A stretch of DNA of 64,000 nucleotides from Pseudomonas sp. L5B5 (GTDB lineage: Bacteria; Pseudomonadota; Gammaproteobacteria; Pseudomonadales; Pseudomonadaceae): the NCBI RefSeq assembly GCF_020520285.1, contig NZ_CP084742.1, positions 868,001 to 932,000 on the forward strand, given 5' to 3'. The notes below the pieces were generated by a model. That model was not told the DNA's origin. It saw nothing but the letters and a program-made list of their open reading frames with translations, and did not search any database. Made by a program: the position numbers and the translations under genes. Shown here one piece after another: positions 1 to 9,342 of this stretch (its first letter is position 1; each line of letters begins with the position of its first letter).

Positions 1-1023
1 GGCCTGCAGCGCCGTCCGGCGCTCGTGCAACGGGCACTCGCGCAGGTCCACGCCGTTGAGAAAGGGCGCGTCGAACAGGTAATAGACAATGGCCTGGTCG
101 TTGCCAGCATCGAAGGCGTTCTGCAAGGCCTGGAAGTCCGCCACGCCGTCCGCGCCCATGACCACCATCTCACCATCCAGCCACGCCGATTCCAGCCCCA
201 GGCCAACCAGGGCCCGAGCCTGGTGGGGCATCCTGGCCGTCCAGTCCAGGCCGCTGCGGGTCAGCAGCTGCACCCGCCCACCGTCGATGCGGGCAAGCAT
301 GCGATAACCGTCGAACTTGATCTCGTAGCGCCAGTCGCCCGCCGGCGGGGTGTCCACCAGCGTCGCCAGCTGTGGCTTGAGCGAGCCCGGTAGCGCCTCC
401 TCATGGGAGATGGCATGCGCCCTGCCCCGGGCCTTGGGCCTGGTGGTGGGGGGCTTCTGGCGCGGCGCCAGGGTGCGGTCGCTGAGCACACTGTGGGGTT
501 GCGCCTGAAGAATGTCGTATTCCGTTTCGGGGCGAGCCTGGGCATCGTCGGACTTCACCAGCAACCATTGCTCCTTCTTGCCGGCAAGACGAGTGCGGAA
601 CAGGTTCCACACACCGCCAAGCTTTTCACCCTCCAAGCGAAAGCGCAGCTTGCCCCGGGCATACCCCTCGTGGGGGTCGCCCTCGGGAAACCAACTGCCA
701 CGGTCCCAGACGATCACGTCACCGGCCCCATAGTGCCCCTCGGGGATGTGCCCTTCGAAGCCCGCGTAATCCAGGGGGTGGTCCTCGACGTGCACGGCCA
801 GGCGCCGAACGCCGGGGTCCAGCGAGGGGCCCTTGGGGATGGCCCAGCTTTTCAGGGTGCCGCCCAGCTCCAGGCGAAAGTCGTAGTGCAGGTGACTGGC
901 GTCATGCTTTTGCACGCAATACTGCAAGGCTTGCACTGGCCTGCCCCGCACATGTCGGCCCGCAGGTTCGGGGGTGGCCTGGAAGTCGCGTTTGTTGTGG
1001 TATTCCGAAAGCGGTCTGGCCAT
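1..1023 (-). CDS. ligD: ATP-dependent DNA ligase LigD, N-terminal part (runs off left edge)
   Basis: Bacterial NHEJ ligase, acting with Ku at double-strand breaks. The visible 341 residues begin MARPLSEYHNK. They contain the 3'-phosphoesterase domain (about residues 10-150, with the HLHYDFRLE core at 44-52) and then the start of the ligase domain, whose motif I lysine is K236 in EIKFDGYR. The polymerase domain usual for pseudomonads would lie beyond the edge in the order PE-LIG-POL. The ATG at 1023 is preceded by GGAG at normal spacing. It lies about 137 bp downstream of ku on the same strand, so the two may be co-transcribed. Identification is firm; completeness cannot be judged. Confidence 0.93.
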   Translation of the reverse strand, partial: MARPLSEYHNKRDFQATPEPAGRHVRGRPVQALQYCVQKHDASHLHYDFRLELGGTLKSWAIPKGPSLDPGVRRLAVHVEDHPLDYAGFEGHIPEGHYGAGDVIVWDRGSWFPEGDPHEGYARGKLRFRLEGEKLGGVWNLFRTRLAGKKEQWLLVKSDDAQARPETEYDILQAQPHSVLSDRTLAPRQKPPTTRPKARGRAHAISHEEALPGSLKPQLATLVDTPPAGDWRYEIKFDGYRMLARIDGGRVQLLTRSGLDWTARMPHQARALVGLGLESAWLDGEMVVMGADGVADFQALQNAFDAGNDQAIVYYLFDAPFLNGVDLRECPLHERRTALQA

Positions 1024-1160
1024 GGCGCTGCTCCACGAGTGGCGTGCCCGCGGCCGACAAGGCCGGGGCCCTTGTGACGGTGGAAACGGCGCCCCGGGAG
1101 AAGTTCAAGGCACTTGCCCGATTTGCCTACCGGCGGTTGCCTAGCCAGATGGCGCTGCGG

Positions 1161-1991
1161 CTAGGACGCCCGCCGCCGGGTACGCTTGGCGGGCTTGTCC
1201 GGCGTGGCCTTGGTGCCCGCGAGGCTGCGCTTGAGCAGTTCGGTGAGGTCGAGGATGTCCGCCCCCTTGTCCTGCACCGCGGCCGGTACCGTGGCGATCC
1301 GGCCCTTGCTGGCCTTTTCCTCCACCAGGGCCAGGATGCTGTCCTTGAAATCATCGTGGTACTGCTCGGGTTCCCAGTGGCCACTCATGTCCTCCACCAG
1401 GCGCCTGGCCATCTGCAGTTCGCGCTTGTCGAGCTTGGGCCGAGTCACGCTGGTGTCCAGTTCCAGGCCGTCGAGGCTGCGCACTTCATCGGGCCAGCGC
1501 AGGGTGATCAGGACCAGGGCATCCTCCAGTGCCCGCACCAGCGCCAGGTGTTGCCGGGTATGCAGCACCAGCCGCGCCAGGGCAACCTTGTCCGTGGCCT
1601 TGAGGGTTTCGCGCAGCAAGGCATAGACCTTGCCGCCGCGCCGATCCGGACTCAGGTAATAAGGGGTATCGAAGTGCTGCAGGGGAATCTCCCCGGCGGC
1701 GATGAAGGCGAATATATCGATGGTCTGGGTCGCCTCGGGCCGGGCCTGGCGAATCTCATCATCGCTGAGCACCACGTAGCGGCCTTTCTGGTATTCGATT
1801 CCCTTGACGATCTGCTTAGGGTCCAGTTCCTCGCCGCTGACCTTGTTGATCCGCCGATACCCCACCGGCTCCATGCTGCGCTTGTCCAGCCAGTCGAAGT
1901 CCAGCCTCTGGCTGGCAACGACACTGTTGAGGGACACCGGGATGTGCACCAGTGCGAAACTGATGGCGCCTTTCCAGATGGCTCGGGCCAT
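1161..1991 (-). CDS. ku: Non-homologous end joining protein Ku
   Basis: Prokaryotic Ku, a homodimer that rings DNA ends and recruits LigD. The 276-residue protein begins MARAIWKGAISFALVHIPV, the hallmark Ku N-terminus, has the Ku core through about residue 250, and ends in a basic tail (KPAKRTRRRAS) that is typical and probably contacts DNA. An in-frame ATG exists five codons upstream, but it lies inside the AGGAGG ribosome site, so the ATG at 1991 is preferred. The neighbour downstream is ligD, giving the two-component NHEJ pair. Confidence 0.95.
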   Translation of the reverse strand: MARAIWKGAISFALVHIPVSLNSVVASQRLDFDWLDKRSMEPVGYRRINKVSGEELDPKQIVKGIEYQKGRYVVLSDDEIRQARPEATQTIDIFAFIAAGEIPLQHFDTPYYLSPDRRGGKVYALLRETLKATDKVALARLVLHTRQHLALVRALEDALVLITLRWPDEVRSLDGLELDTSVTRPKLDKRELQMARRLVEDMSGHWEPEQYHDDFKDSILALVEEKASKGRIATVPAAVQDKGADILDLTELLKRSLAGTKATPDKPAKRTRRRAS

Positions 1992-2461
1992 GGCGACCTC
2001 CTGCAAGATTGTGCAAGCACAAGCACAAGGCAGCTGCGTCCCTCAGCGTCACGGACGGTCCGCGACGCAGCCACCCTGCGCACCTGAAGCATTCGACCCC
2101 GCCGGAAAAACCCTGTTCCCACCAATCGCCAGGTCCTCTGCGTGCCAATCGGTTCTCCTGGACGGGAGAAAACCGGCCTTCAGGCGCCTGAGCGACCGAT
2201 CCGCCGACGTCCTCCCGATAGCGCTGTTCGCCACACACTGCCCATTCGGCAGTCGCCCGTTATTCAATGACACTTCATTGCCAGTTCCGGCACGTCAATA
2301 CAGGTATGGCATGAACTAACCCGCAGGGCCGCCACACGCAAAAGTTGCACAAGGCAATAACCAGCAAGTTGACAACTTGAACTTCCGATACTTGTTCAGA
2401 TCATTCAATGCACAAGGCAGGCGGTTCCGACACGTTCGATACGCTGGCAAAAAAAACATGC
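1992..2461. other. Intergenic region between ku and the PhyH-family gene
   Basis: About 470 bp without a convincing gene. It holds an imperfect inverted repeat with CTGCGTC/GACGCAG arms near 2034-2075, close upstream of ku, and a perfect 15-bp palindrome at 2365-2379 (listed separately). Short open frames here lack ribosome sites and resemble no family. Confidence 0.6.
2365..2379. promoter_or_regulatory. Perfect 15-bp palindrome CAAGTTGACAACTTG
   Basis: An odd-centred perfect inverted repeat (CAAGTTG-A-CAACTTG) lies about 375 bp upstream of ku and 85 bp past the end of the PhyH-family gene. It looks like a small dimeric repressor site, but no promoter is clearly attached to it. Confidence 0.35.
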
Positions 2462-3265
2462 TCAGGCCTGTTCCCAGACCACCGGAAACCAGTCTTCGCG
2501 CATGCGATCGCCGTTGTTCAGGTCGATGCCGGGAAAAGGCGGCGAAGTACGCCCCGGACGCTGGACATAACGCACGTCATCGCCCATGAAGCGGGTGGAG
2601 AAGGCCCGGCGGCGGCCATTCCCGGTGTTGCCCGCGGCGCCGTGGACGGTGCGAAAATCGAAGACGATGGCGTCCCCCGGTTGCAGCTCCGGGGACAGGA
2701 TCCGGTACTCGCCGTTGTCCACGTCCGGCATGTCCATGAACAGGCTTTCACCCGTGTCGTCGTCGGTGGCGCCGTAGAAATCCTGGTTGCTGGCCCAGCT
2801 CTTGGGCCGCACCGGCTTGGGCCAGCGATGGGAGCCCAGGACCACGCTCAGGGTATTGCTGCGGGTCACCGGGTCCAGGGGAATCCAGTAGCTGGCGGTC
2901 TGCAGGCCGTCAACGCAGTAGTACGGCAGGTCCTGGTGCCAGGGCGTGGGCTTGGAGGTGCCAGGCTCCTTGACCAGGATGTGATCGTGGAACACCTGGA
3001 CCTGGCGCGATCCCATCAGGTGCCCGGCGATGGCGGCGGCTGGTGAATTGAGGACGAAATCCTCGAACGCCGGTATCCGTTGCCAGTTGCAGTAGTCCTC
3101 GAAGAACCGCCCGCCCTCGCCATTACCGACGTTCTCGATGGCAAAAGCGCTGGGCTCGGCCAGGTTCTGTTCGAACCCTTCACGCAGGCGCTCGATCCAG
3201 TCGGCAAATACACCGCGCAACACCAGGGCACCATTTTGCTGAAACTCTTCGATCTGCGTGTTCAT
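2462..3265 (-). CDS. Phytanoyl-CoA dioxygenase (PhyH) family protein
   Basis: A 267-residue Fe(II)/2-oxoglutarate oxygenase of the PhyH superfamily. The iron triad is visible as HQD in TPWHQDLPYY (about residues 108-117) and the distal histidine in RTVHGAAGN; arginines in GRRRAFSTRF shortly after are candidates for 2-oxoglutarate binding. The length is normal for bacterial PhyH proteins, whose substrates range from acyl-CoAs to hydroxylated small molecules, so the substrate is unknown. It is divergent from the amino-acid permease at 3495 with about 230 bp of AT-rich spacer between. There is no adjacent biosynthetic or lipid gene. Confidence 0.85.
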   Translation of the reverse strand: MNTQIEEFQQNGALVLRGVFADWIERLREGFEQNLAEPSAFAIENVGNGEGGRFFEDYCNWQRIPAFEDFVLNSPAAAIAGHLMGSRQVQVFHDHILVKEPGTSKPTPWHQDLPYYCVDGLQTASYWIPLDPVTRSNTLSVVLGSHRWPKPVRPKSWASNQDFYGATDDDTGESLFMDMPDVDNGEYRILSPELQPGDAIVFDFRTVHGAAGNTGNGRRRAFSTRFMGDDVRYVQRPGRTSPPFPGIDLNNGDRMREDWFPVVWEQA

Positions 3266-3494
3266 CGATTCCGCCTCTTGTTGTTGTCATTGGCGGCAGT
3301 ATCGAGGGCGTCAACTTTGCAGGTAAACGACAAAATACTTATTCATCAATATAGGTAGTTTATATGGCCGGCTTGTTGCCAGCCTCGGGGTTTAACCGGT
3401 TAATAGCGATGCCTGAACTTGCCTTGCGCCTGGTCATTCGTTAATCACCGGCAGATGACATCCAAATAATAAGAACAATTGGGAGTTACTTGAG

Positions 3495-4911
3495 ATGAAC
3501 GATAAACAGCCTTCCATGCAGCGGGGCCTGAATACCCGTCATATTCGATTCATGGCCCTGGGTTCGGCCATCGGCACCGGATTGTTCTACGGCTCCGCCG
3601 CGGCGATCCAGCTGGCCGGCCCCTCGGTGCTGCTGGCCTACCTGATCGGTGGCGCGGCCATCTACATGATGATGCGCGCCCTGGGCGAAATGGCCGTACG
3701 CGATCCGGTATCCGGCTCTTTCGGCCACTACACCAGCCAATACCTGGGACGCTTTCCCGGTTTTCTCACGGGCTGGAGCTATGCGTTCTCGATGCTGGTG
3801 GTGTGCCTGGCCGATGTCACCGCGTTCGGCATCTACATGGGCTTCTGGTTTCCCGATACGCCCCGCTGGATCTGGGTCCTGGGCATCGTGTGCCTGATCG
3901 GGGCGCTGAACCTGTGCAGCGTCAAGGTGTTCGGGGAAATGGAGTTCTGGCTGTCGTTGCTCAAGGTGACGGCGATCGTCTCGATGATCCTCGGAGGAAT
4001 CGCGATCCTGCTGCTGGGCATCCAGCCCGGCGGCTCGGCGCAGGTGCAGTCCGGCATCAGCAACCTGTGGAGCCACGGCGGCTTCTTCGCCAATGGCATC
4101 GGTGGGTTGGTCGCCTCGTTCACCGTGGTGATGTTCGCCTTTGGCGGGGTTGAGATGATCGGTGTCACCGCTGGCGAGGCCAAGGAGCCCCAGCGGGCGA
4201 TTCCCAAGGCGATCAATTCGGTGCCGTTGCGCATCCTGCTGTTCTACGTGCTGACCCTGTTCGTGCTGATGGCGATCTACCCCTGGTCCAGAGTCGGCAG
4301 CGAAGGCAGCCCGTTCGTGCAGATATTCAGTGCTTTGGGCATCGACTCCGCAGCGGCAGTGCTGAATATCGTGGTGATCTCTGCGGCGATCTCGGCCATC
4401 AACAGCGACATCTTCGCCGCCGGACGCATGATGTATGGCATGGCCCGCAACGGCCAGGCACCGGCGAGCTTCGCCAGCCTGTCGCGTTTCGGCGTGCCGT
4501 GGATGACCGTCGCGGTGATGTCCCTGGCATTGCTGGGGGGGGGTGCTGCTCAACTACCTGGCGCTGGAGAACCTGTTCCTGATCCTGGTGGCGGTGGTGA
4601 CCTTCTCCATCGTCTGGGTCTGGCTGATGATCCTGCTGTCCCAGGTGATGATGCGGCGGCACATGACGCCCGCCGAAGTCGCCACACTGGCCTTCCCGGT
4701 GCCGTTCTGGCCCATTGGGCCAGCCCTGGGCATCGCCTTCATGCTGTTCATCTTCGGCGTCCTGGCCTGGTTTCCCGACACCCGCACATCGTTGTTCGTC
4801 GGTCTTGGCTGGCTGGCGCTATTGTCCGTCGGCTACTGGCTGTTCATCGGCCGATCCGCCAGGCAGGCCGCTGTCGCAAGCAAGGCCCCTCAGGCCAACC
4901 CTGCCCCCTAG
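3495..4911 (+). pseudogene. Amino-acid permease (ProY/APC type), frameshifted at a G9 run
   Basis: APC-superfamily inner-membrane permease, close to the Pseudomonas proline-specific permease ProY. It starts [20 protein letters not shown] and continues with the [12 protein letters not shown] helix-1 motif and [14 protein letters not shown]. The reading frame is intact to a run of nine Gs at 4535-4543, where it shifts. The remainder ([20 protein letters not shown] through the last membrane helices to the stop at 4909-4911) continues in another frame. Eight Gs would restore [12 protein letters not shown]. This is either a one-base sequencing error, a true mutation, or homopolymer slippage. The stop codon shares CTAG with the convergent LysR gene. 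Confidence 0.85.
4535..4543 (+). repeat. G9 homopolymer at the permease frameshift
   Basis: Nine consecutive Gs interrupt the permease frame about 347 codons in; eight would keep it open. Such runs are slippage-prone in replication and error-prone in sequencing. Confidence 0.9.
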
Positions 4912-5804
4912 TCCGGGAACTGCTGGCTGGCCCACTCCTGAAACGCCCGGGCCACCGGCGAGGGGCGCATGGCACTGGATTGGGCCAGCACCACCGACTG
5001 CGGGCTGACCGCCTCCAGCAGCGGCCGACAGGCCAGGGGCTGGCCGTCATAGCTGCGGTCGCCCACCGGCCGTGTGCAGGACAGCGCCACGCCGTACCCA
5101 TGGGCTACCAGGCCGCGCTGCATCTCGAAGGTCTGGGTCAACTGCAGCGACGCCGGTTGCAGGTCATGGGCCCAGAACAGCGACAGGAAATACTCGCGGG
5201 TACGGGCGATGTCCTCGAGGATCAGGCACTCGCCAGCCAGGTCCACCAGCGAGACCTGCTCCCGTTCAGCCAGCGGATGATCCACCGGCAACAGCGCGTA
5301 AGGCAGCAGCCGCGCCAGGACCCGAGCCTCGATGTTCGGACTCAGGCCGACGCCATAGGTCAGCGCCAGTTCGGCCTGGCCGTCCAGCAAGCGCCGGTTG
5401 ACCCCGGCCAGATCGCTCTCGAACAGGGTAATCGAGACCTGCGGATGCTGCTGGCGAAAGCCTGCCAGCAGGCGCGGGGCAAAGTAAGGGCCCAGGTCCT
5501 GGAAGCAGACCAGGCTCAAGTTGCCGTGCAGGCCGGCCTGACGATCCTCGGCGCCGCCCATGACGCCCGCCCGCCCCAGGATGTCCCGGGCCTGTTCCAG
5601 CAGCGTGCGCCCGGCCGGACTCAGTTCAAGGCCACGGCTGACCTGGCGATGGAACAGCTTGTGGCCCAGCGCCGTCTCCAACTGGCCGATGGCCAGGGAC
5701 ACCGATGGCTGGGAAATGTGCATGGCTCGGGCAGCGGCGCTGACACTGCCCTGCTCCGCGGCGGCGACAAAATACTCGAGCTGGCGAAAGGTGAACCCGA
5801 TCAT
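4908..5804 (-). CDS. LysR-family transcriptional regulator
   Basis: A 298-residue LTTR. The N-terminal winged helix is [19 protein letters not shown] followed by [13 protein letters not shown], with the usual co-inducer domain from about residue 90. Upstream in-frame codons to 5924 exist, but the LTTR start [12 protein letters not shown] at 5804, with AAGGA about 9 nt before it, is preferred. It is divergent from dkgB (6078), the classical arrangement for an LTTR controlling its neighbour, and tail-to-tail with the broken permease. Confidence 0.9.
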   Translation of the reverse strand: MIGFTFRQLEYFVAAAEQGSVSAAARAMHISQPSVSLAIGQLETALGHKLFHRQVSRGLELSPAGRTLLEQARDILGRAGVMGGAEDRQAGLHGNLSLVCFQDLGPYFAPRLLAGFRQQHPQVSITLFESDLAGVNRRLLDGQAELALTYGVGLSPNIEARVLARLLPYALLPVDHPLAEREQVSLVDLAGECLILEDIARTREYFLSLFWAHDLQPASLQLTQTFEMQRGLVAHGYGVALSCTRPVGDRSYDGQPLACRPLLEAVSPQSVVLAQSSAMRPSPVARAFQEWASQQFPD

Positions 5805-6077
5805 CGGCCTGGATCCTTGCTTATTGTTTGCGCCGATCATACCGCGACCACCTTCCGGGCATCTTGCTGAACAACCTGTCGCCCGCTCGCGACCAGGCAT
5901 CCATGCTCGGGCTGGGCGAGCCACCTGGGGATTCGTGAGCGCACGTCAAAGGTGTTTGGCGCGCCGCGGGCTTAATCCGCCAGCGCCCGATGGACATACT
6001 ACGCCCCATCCAAGCGGCTACCCGCTCCGGGCCGCCTGGTTCGAGCGCGCCGCGCATCCACCATCAGGAGCAGATCC
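5805..6077. promoter_or_regulatory. Divergent LysR/dkgB promoter region
   Basis: A 273-bp spacer between two divergent genes; both promoters must lie here. No strong palindrome or T-N11-A box could be picked out with confidence. Confidence 0.45.
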
Positions 6078-6881
6078 ATGAGCATTCCTTCCTTTGGCCT
6101 GGGTACCTTTCGCCTGACTGGCCAGGCTGTCATCGACTCGGTCAAGTCGGCGCTGACCCTGGGCTACCGCACGATCGACACCGCGCAGATCTACGGCAAC
6201 GAAGCCGATGTCGGCCAAGCCATCGCCGAAAGCGGCGTGCCGCGCAGCGAACTGTTCATCACCACCAAGATCTGGGTCGACAACTACGCCGCCGAGAAGC
6301 TGATTTCCAGCCTGCGCGACAGCCTGGCCAAGCTGCGCACCGAGTATGTCGACCTGCTGCTGATCCACTGGCCGGCCCCGGGCAATGGCATCGAGCTGGC
6401 CGAGTACATGGAGGCTTTGCTGGAAGCCAAGAAGCGGGGCCTTACCCGCCAGATTGGCGTCTCCAACTTCAACATCGAACTGACCCGGCAAGCCATTGCC
6501 GTGGTCGGCAAAGAGCAGATCGCTACCAACCAGATCGAACTCAGCCCCTACCTGCAGGGCCACACGCTCACCGCGTTTCTCAAGGAACAAGGAATCAGCG
6601 TCACTTCGTACATGACCCTGGCCTACGGCAAGGTGCTCAAGGACCCGGCGCTGGCCGATATCGCCGCCAAGCACCAGGCCACCGTGGCCCAAGTCGCTCT
6701 GGCCTGGGCCATGCAACTGGGCTACGCGGTGATCCCCTCGTCCACCAAGCCCGAGAACCTGGCCAGCAACCTGCTCGCCCGCAGCCTGCACCTGGACGAG
6801 CACGACATGGCGCGCATCGCCACCCTTGAGCGCAACGGTCGCGAAGTCAGCCCTGACGGCCTGGCGCCGATCTGGGACTGA
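6078..6881 (+). CDS. dkgB: 2,5-diketo-D-gluconate reductase B-like aldo/keto reductase
   Basis: A 267-residue NADPH-dependent aldo/keto reductase that matches E. coli DkgB along its whole length as remembered ([12 protein letters not shown] at the start; [10 protein letters not shown] at the end). The catalytic tetrad is visible as D and Y in [14 protein letters not shown] in FITTKIW, and H in LLLIHWP. Substrates of the family are 2,5-diketogluconate, methylglyoxal and other aldehydes. It is probably controlled by the divergent LysR gene. An MFS pump follows 100 bp downstream on the same strand. Confidence 0.92.
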   Translation: MSIPSFGLGTFRLTGQAVIDSVKSALTLGYRTIDTAQIYGNEADVGQAIAESGVPRSELFITTKIWVDNYAAEKLISSLRDSLAKLRTEYVDLLLIHWPAPGNGIELAEYMEALLEAKKRGLTRQIGVSNFNIELTRQAIAVVGKEQIATNQIELSPYLQGHTLTAFLKEQGISVTSYMTLAYGKVLKDPALADIAAKHQATVAQVALAWAMQLGYAVIPSSTKPENLASNLLARSLHLDEHDMARIATLERNGREVSPDGLAPIWD

Positions 6882-6980
6882 TGCCATGACCACGCCTCTG
6901 GAACACCTCACTGCCGATGGCCCGAGCGCCGCTCGCATGCACGGCCCCTTGATCGGACATACCTGCCTGGAGTCAGCCCC

Positions 6981-8150
6981 ATGAAGCCCGGACGCGTTCT
7001 CTTCGCCCTGGCCATCGGGGCCTTTGGCATCGGCACCACCGAATTCACCCCCATGGGCCTGTTGCCGGTGATCGCCGAAGGCCTCGGCGCGAGCATTCCC
7101 AGCACCGGCATGCTGATCACCGCCTATGCCATCGGCGTGATGGTCGGCGCGCCGATCATGACCCTGCTGTTCAGCCGCTTTGGCAAGCGCGCGGCACTGA
7201 TGATGCTGATGGGCATCTTCACCGTCGGCAACCTGCTCTCGGCCCTGGCGCCGGACTACTACACCCTGCTCGCCTCGCGGCTGGTCACCAGCCTCAACCA
7301 TGGCGCCTTCTTCGGCCTCGGTGCCGTGGTGGCAGCCAGCGTAGTGCCCAAGGACAAGCAAGCCAGTGCCGTGGCCACGATGTTCATGGGCCTGACCATC
7401 GCCAACATCGGCGGTGTGCCGGCGGCCACTTGGCTTGGCCAGCAGGTCGGCTGGCGCATGGCCTTCGCCGGTACCGCGGTGCTGGGCCTGCTGGCCATCG
7501 CCGTACTGTGGTACGCCCTGCCCAAGGGCGAGCGTGGCAGCGTGCCGGACGTACGCCGCGAGCTGGCGGTAATCGCCCGGCCCAACGTACTGCTGGCCAT
7601 GGCCACCACGGTGCTGGGCGCTGGCGCCATGTTCACTCTCTACACCTACGTGGCTCCGGTGCTGGCGCAACTGACGGGCGCCTCGGACAGCTTCGTCACC
7701 CTGGGCCTGGTGCTGATCGGCGTCGGCTTCACCCTGGGTAACAGCCTCGGCGGGCGCCTGGCCGATTGGTCGCTGGATGGCTCGGCACGGATCTTCCTCG
7801 GCGTGCTGGCCTTGATCATGGTGTCTATGCCCCTGGTACTGGGCAACCATGTCACCGCCGCCCTGGCGCTGCTGGTATGGGGCATGTTCACCTTCGCCGT
7901 GGTGCCGCCGCTGCAGATGCGGGTGATGATCGCCGCGGCCGAAGCCCCAGGACTGGCCTCCTCGATCAACGTCGGCGCCTTCAACCTGGGCAACGCGGTG
8001 GGCGCCGCGCTCGGTGGTGCGGTCATCAGCCAGGGCCTGGGCTACGCCGCGGTTCCCGTGGCCGGTGGCCTGCTGGCGGCGTCGGGGCTGGCGCTGGTGT
8101 GGTTGGGCGGACGACGCAAGGCAAGCGATGCCGCCGCTGACCTGGCATGA
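6981..8150 (+). CDS. MFS transporter, DHA1 family (AraJ/YdhP-like)
   Basis: A 389-residue inner-membrane proton antiporter with about 12 hydrophobic segments. Helix 1 carries GIGTTEFTPMGLLPVIA, typical of the sugar-efflux / drug DHA1 branch, and the loop 2-3 motif is present as FSRFGKRAALM. YdhP-like proteins export small molecules; the substrate here is unknown. It follows dkgB in the same direction and may share its transcript. A strong hairpin lies 46 bp after the stop. Confidence 0.88.
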   Translation: MKPGRVLFALAIGAFGIGTTEFTPMGLLPVIAEGLGASIPSTGMLITAYAIGVMVGAPIMTLLFSRFGKRAALMMLMGIFTVGNLLSALAPDYYTLLASRLVTSLNHGAFFGLGAVVAASVVPKDKQASAVATMFMGLTIANIGGVPAATWLGQQVGWRMAFAGTAVLGLLAIAVLWYALPKGERGSVPDVRRELAVIARPNVLLAMATTVLGAGAMFTLYTYVAPVLAQLTGASDSFVTLGLVLIGVGFTLGNSLGGRLADWSLDGSARIFLGVLALIMVSMPLVLGNHVTAALALLVWGMFTFAVVPPLQMRVMIAAAEAPGLASSINVGAFNLGNAVGAALGGAVISQGLGYAAVPVAGGLLAASGLALVWLGGRRKASDAAADLA

Positions 8151-8192
8151 CACCTGGCCAAGGTGAGATCCCGGGCTTTGCCCTGGGGCTGC

Positions 8193-8230
8193 GATCCGGT
8201 TTGAGGCAGGCCCCCTGCCTCAAACCGATC
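8193..8230. terminator. Strong hairpin between MFS gene and AraC gene
   Basis: CGGTTTGAGGCAGG (8197-8210), a CCC loop and CCTGCCTCAAACCG (8214-8227) form a perfect 14-bp stem, extended by GAT/ATC with one bulge. No U-tract follows on either strand, so it may be a Rho-dependent end, an mRNA-stabilising structure or an attenuator rather than a classical terminator. Confidence 0.5.
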
Positions 8231-8347
8231 TCGGGGACTGATCGCGCCAATCCCGCGAGAGTTGTGCCTGATCCTGCAAATGAGCACCGAGGCAGATCGG
8301 TCTACGGATAAGATCCGCAGGTCACCTCAACAGACCAGTGATCAGCC

Positions 8348-9235
8348 ATGAACGCCAGCGCGCTTGAAGAAATGACCCAGCTCGTCGCTCGCCATGCAGC
8401 CGTCGAAGGAGCCAGTTCCACGGCCAACCCCAGCCTGGAAGTGGCACGTCATAGCACGCGCCAGACCGCGATCCGCTGCCCCCAATCCCCATTCTTCGGC
8501 ATGGTGGTGCAAGGCCGCATGAGCATTCAGCTGGGTGAAACTGTCCGGCACTTCGCTCAGGGCGACTACCTGTTCGTGTCATTCAGCGTTCCGGTGGCCT
8601 TCCACATCGTCGAGGCCAGCGAAGACCAGCCCTGCCTCGGGTTCGGCATGGCGATCACCCCGGAACGCCTGCATGAGGTACTCGCCCGGATGGACATTGC
8701 GCCCCGTCCATCGTCCCCCCATGAGGCATGCAGCGTGGTGGTCGATCGGCTGAACCCGCAACTGCTCGACGCGACGCTGCGCCTGCTGCGGCTTATGGAT
8801 GTTCCTGGCGATATCCAGTCCCTGGCCCCCCTGATCGAGCAGGAGATCATCTATCGACTGTTATCCAGCCCCTATGGGTGCCGCCTGTTGCAGCTGGCTG
8901 TGATGGACAGTTCGACCAATGGCATCACTCGGGCGATCGACTGGTTGCGCAAGCACTACATGCAACCCCTGCGCATACCGGAACTGGCCGACCAGGTGGG
9001 AATGAGCGAGTCCTCGCTGCACCATCACTTCAAGGCCATCACCGGCCTCACTCCCATGCAGTATCAAAAGCAGTTCCGCTTGCACGAAGCGCGTCGACTG
9101 ATCCAGATCGAGCGCCATAACATCGGCAATGCGGGTTTTGCGGTCGGCTACCAGAGCCGCTCGCAGTTCACCCGCGAATACAGCCGGTTCTACGGTGTGT
9201 CGCCATTGCAGCACCTCAAGGACAACGAAGCGTGA
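8348..9235 (+). CDS. AraC-family transcriptional regulator
   Basis: A 295-residue regulator with an AraC_N-type cupin domain (about residues 20-165, including PFFGMVVQGRMSIQLGE). The C-terminal double helix-turn-helix (about 195-295) contains LADQVGMSESSLHHHFKAIT and FAVGYQSRSQFTREYSRFYG. The family usually controls a nearby transporter or oxidoreductase. Candidates here are the preceding dkgB-MFS pair or the convergent RND pump; the sequence does not decide. Confidence 0.9.
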   Translation: MNASALEEMTQLVARHAAVEGASSTANPSLEVARHSTRQTAIRCPQSPFFGMVVQGRMSIQLGETVRHFAQGDYLFVSFSVPVAFHIVEASEDQPCLGFGMAITPERLHEVLARMDIAPRPSSPHEACSVVVDRLNPQLLDATLRLLRLMDVPGDIQSLAPLIEQEIIYRLLSSPYGCRLLQLAVMDSSTNGITRAIDWLRKHYMQPLRIPELADQVGMSESSLHHHFKAITGLTPMQYQKQFRLHEARRLIQIERHNIGNAGFAVGYQSRSQFTREYSRFYGVSPLQHLKDNEA

Positions 9236-9342
9236 TCGACACTTTCCAGCACTACAGCCATCGCTTCGCAGCAACGGCCGGAGCATTGCCAGCCCCGGGG
9301 GCCGGTTGAGCGCGCACCGCATCAACCGGCCGCCAATGCCTG

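Noticed and set aside
3495..5870. Single 791-residue frame running from the permease into the LysR region
   Set aside because: Only the first about 347 residues are permease; the remainder is out-of-frame read-through after the G9 shift and antisense to the LysR gene.
6018..8153. 711-residue antisense frame across dkgB and the MFS gene
   Set aside because: His/Gln/Gly-rich shadow of two well-supported genes; no motif.
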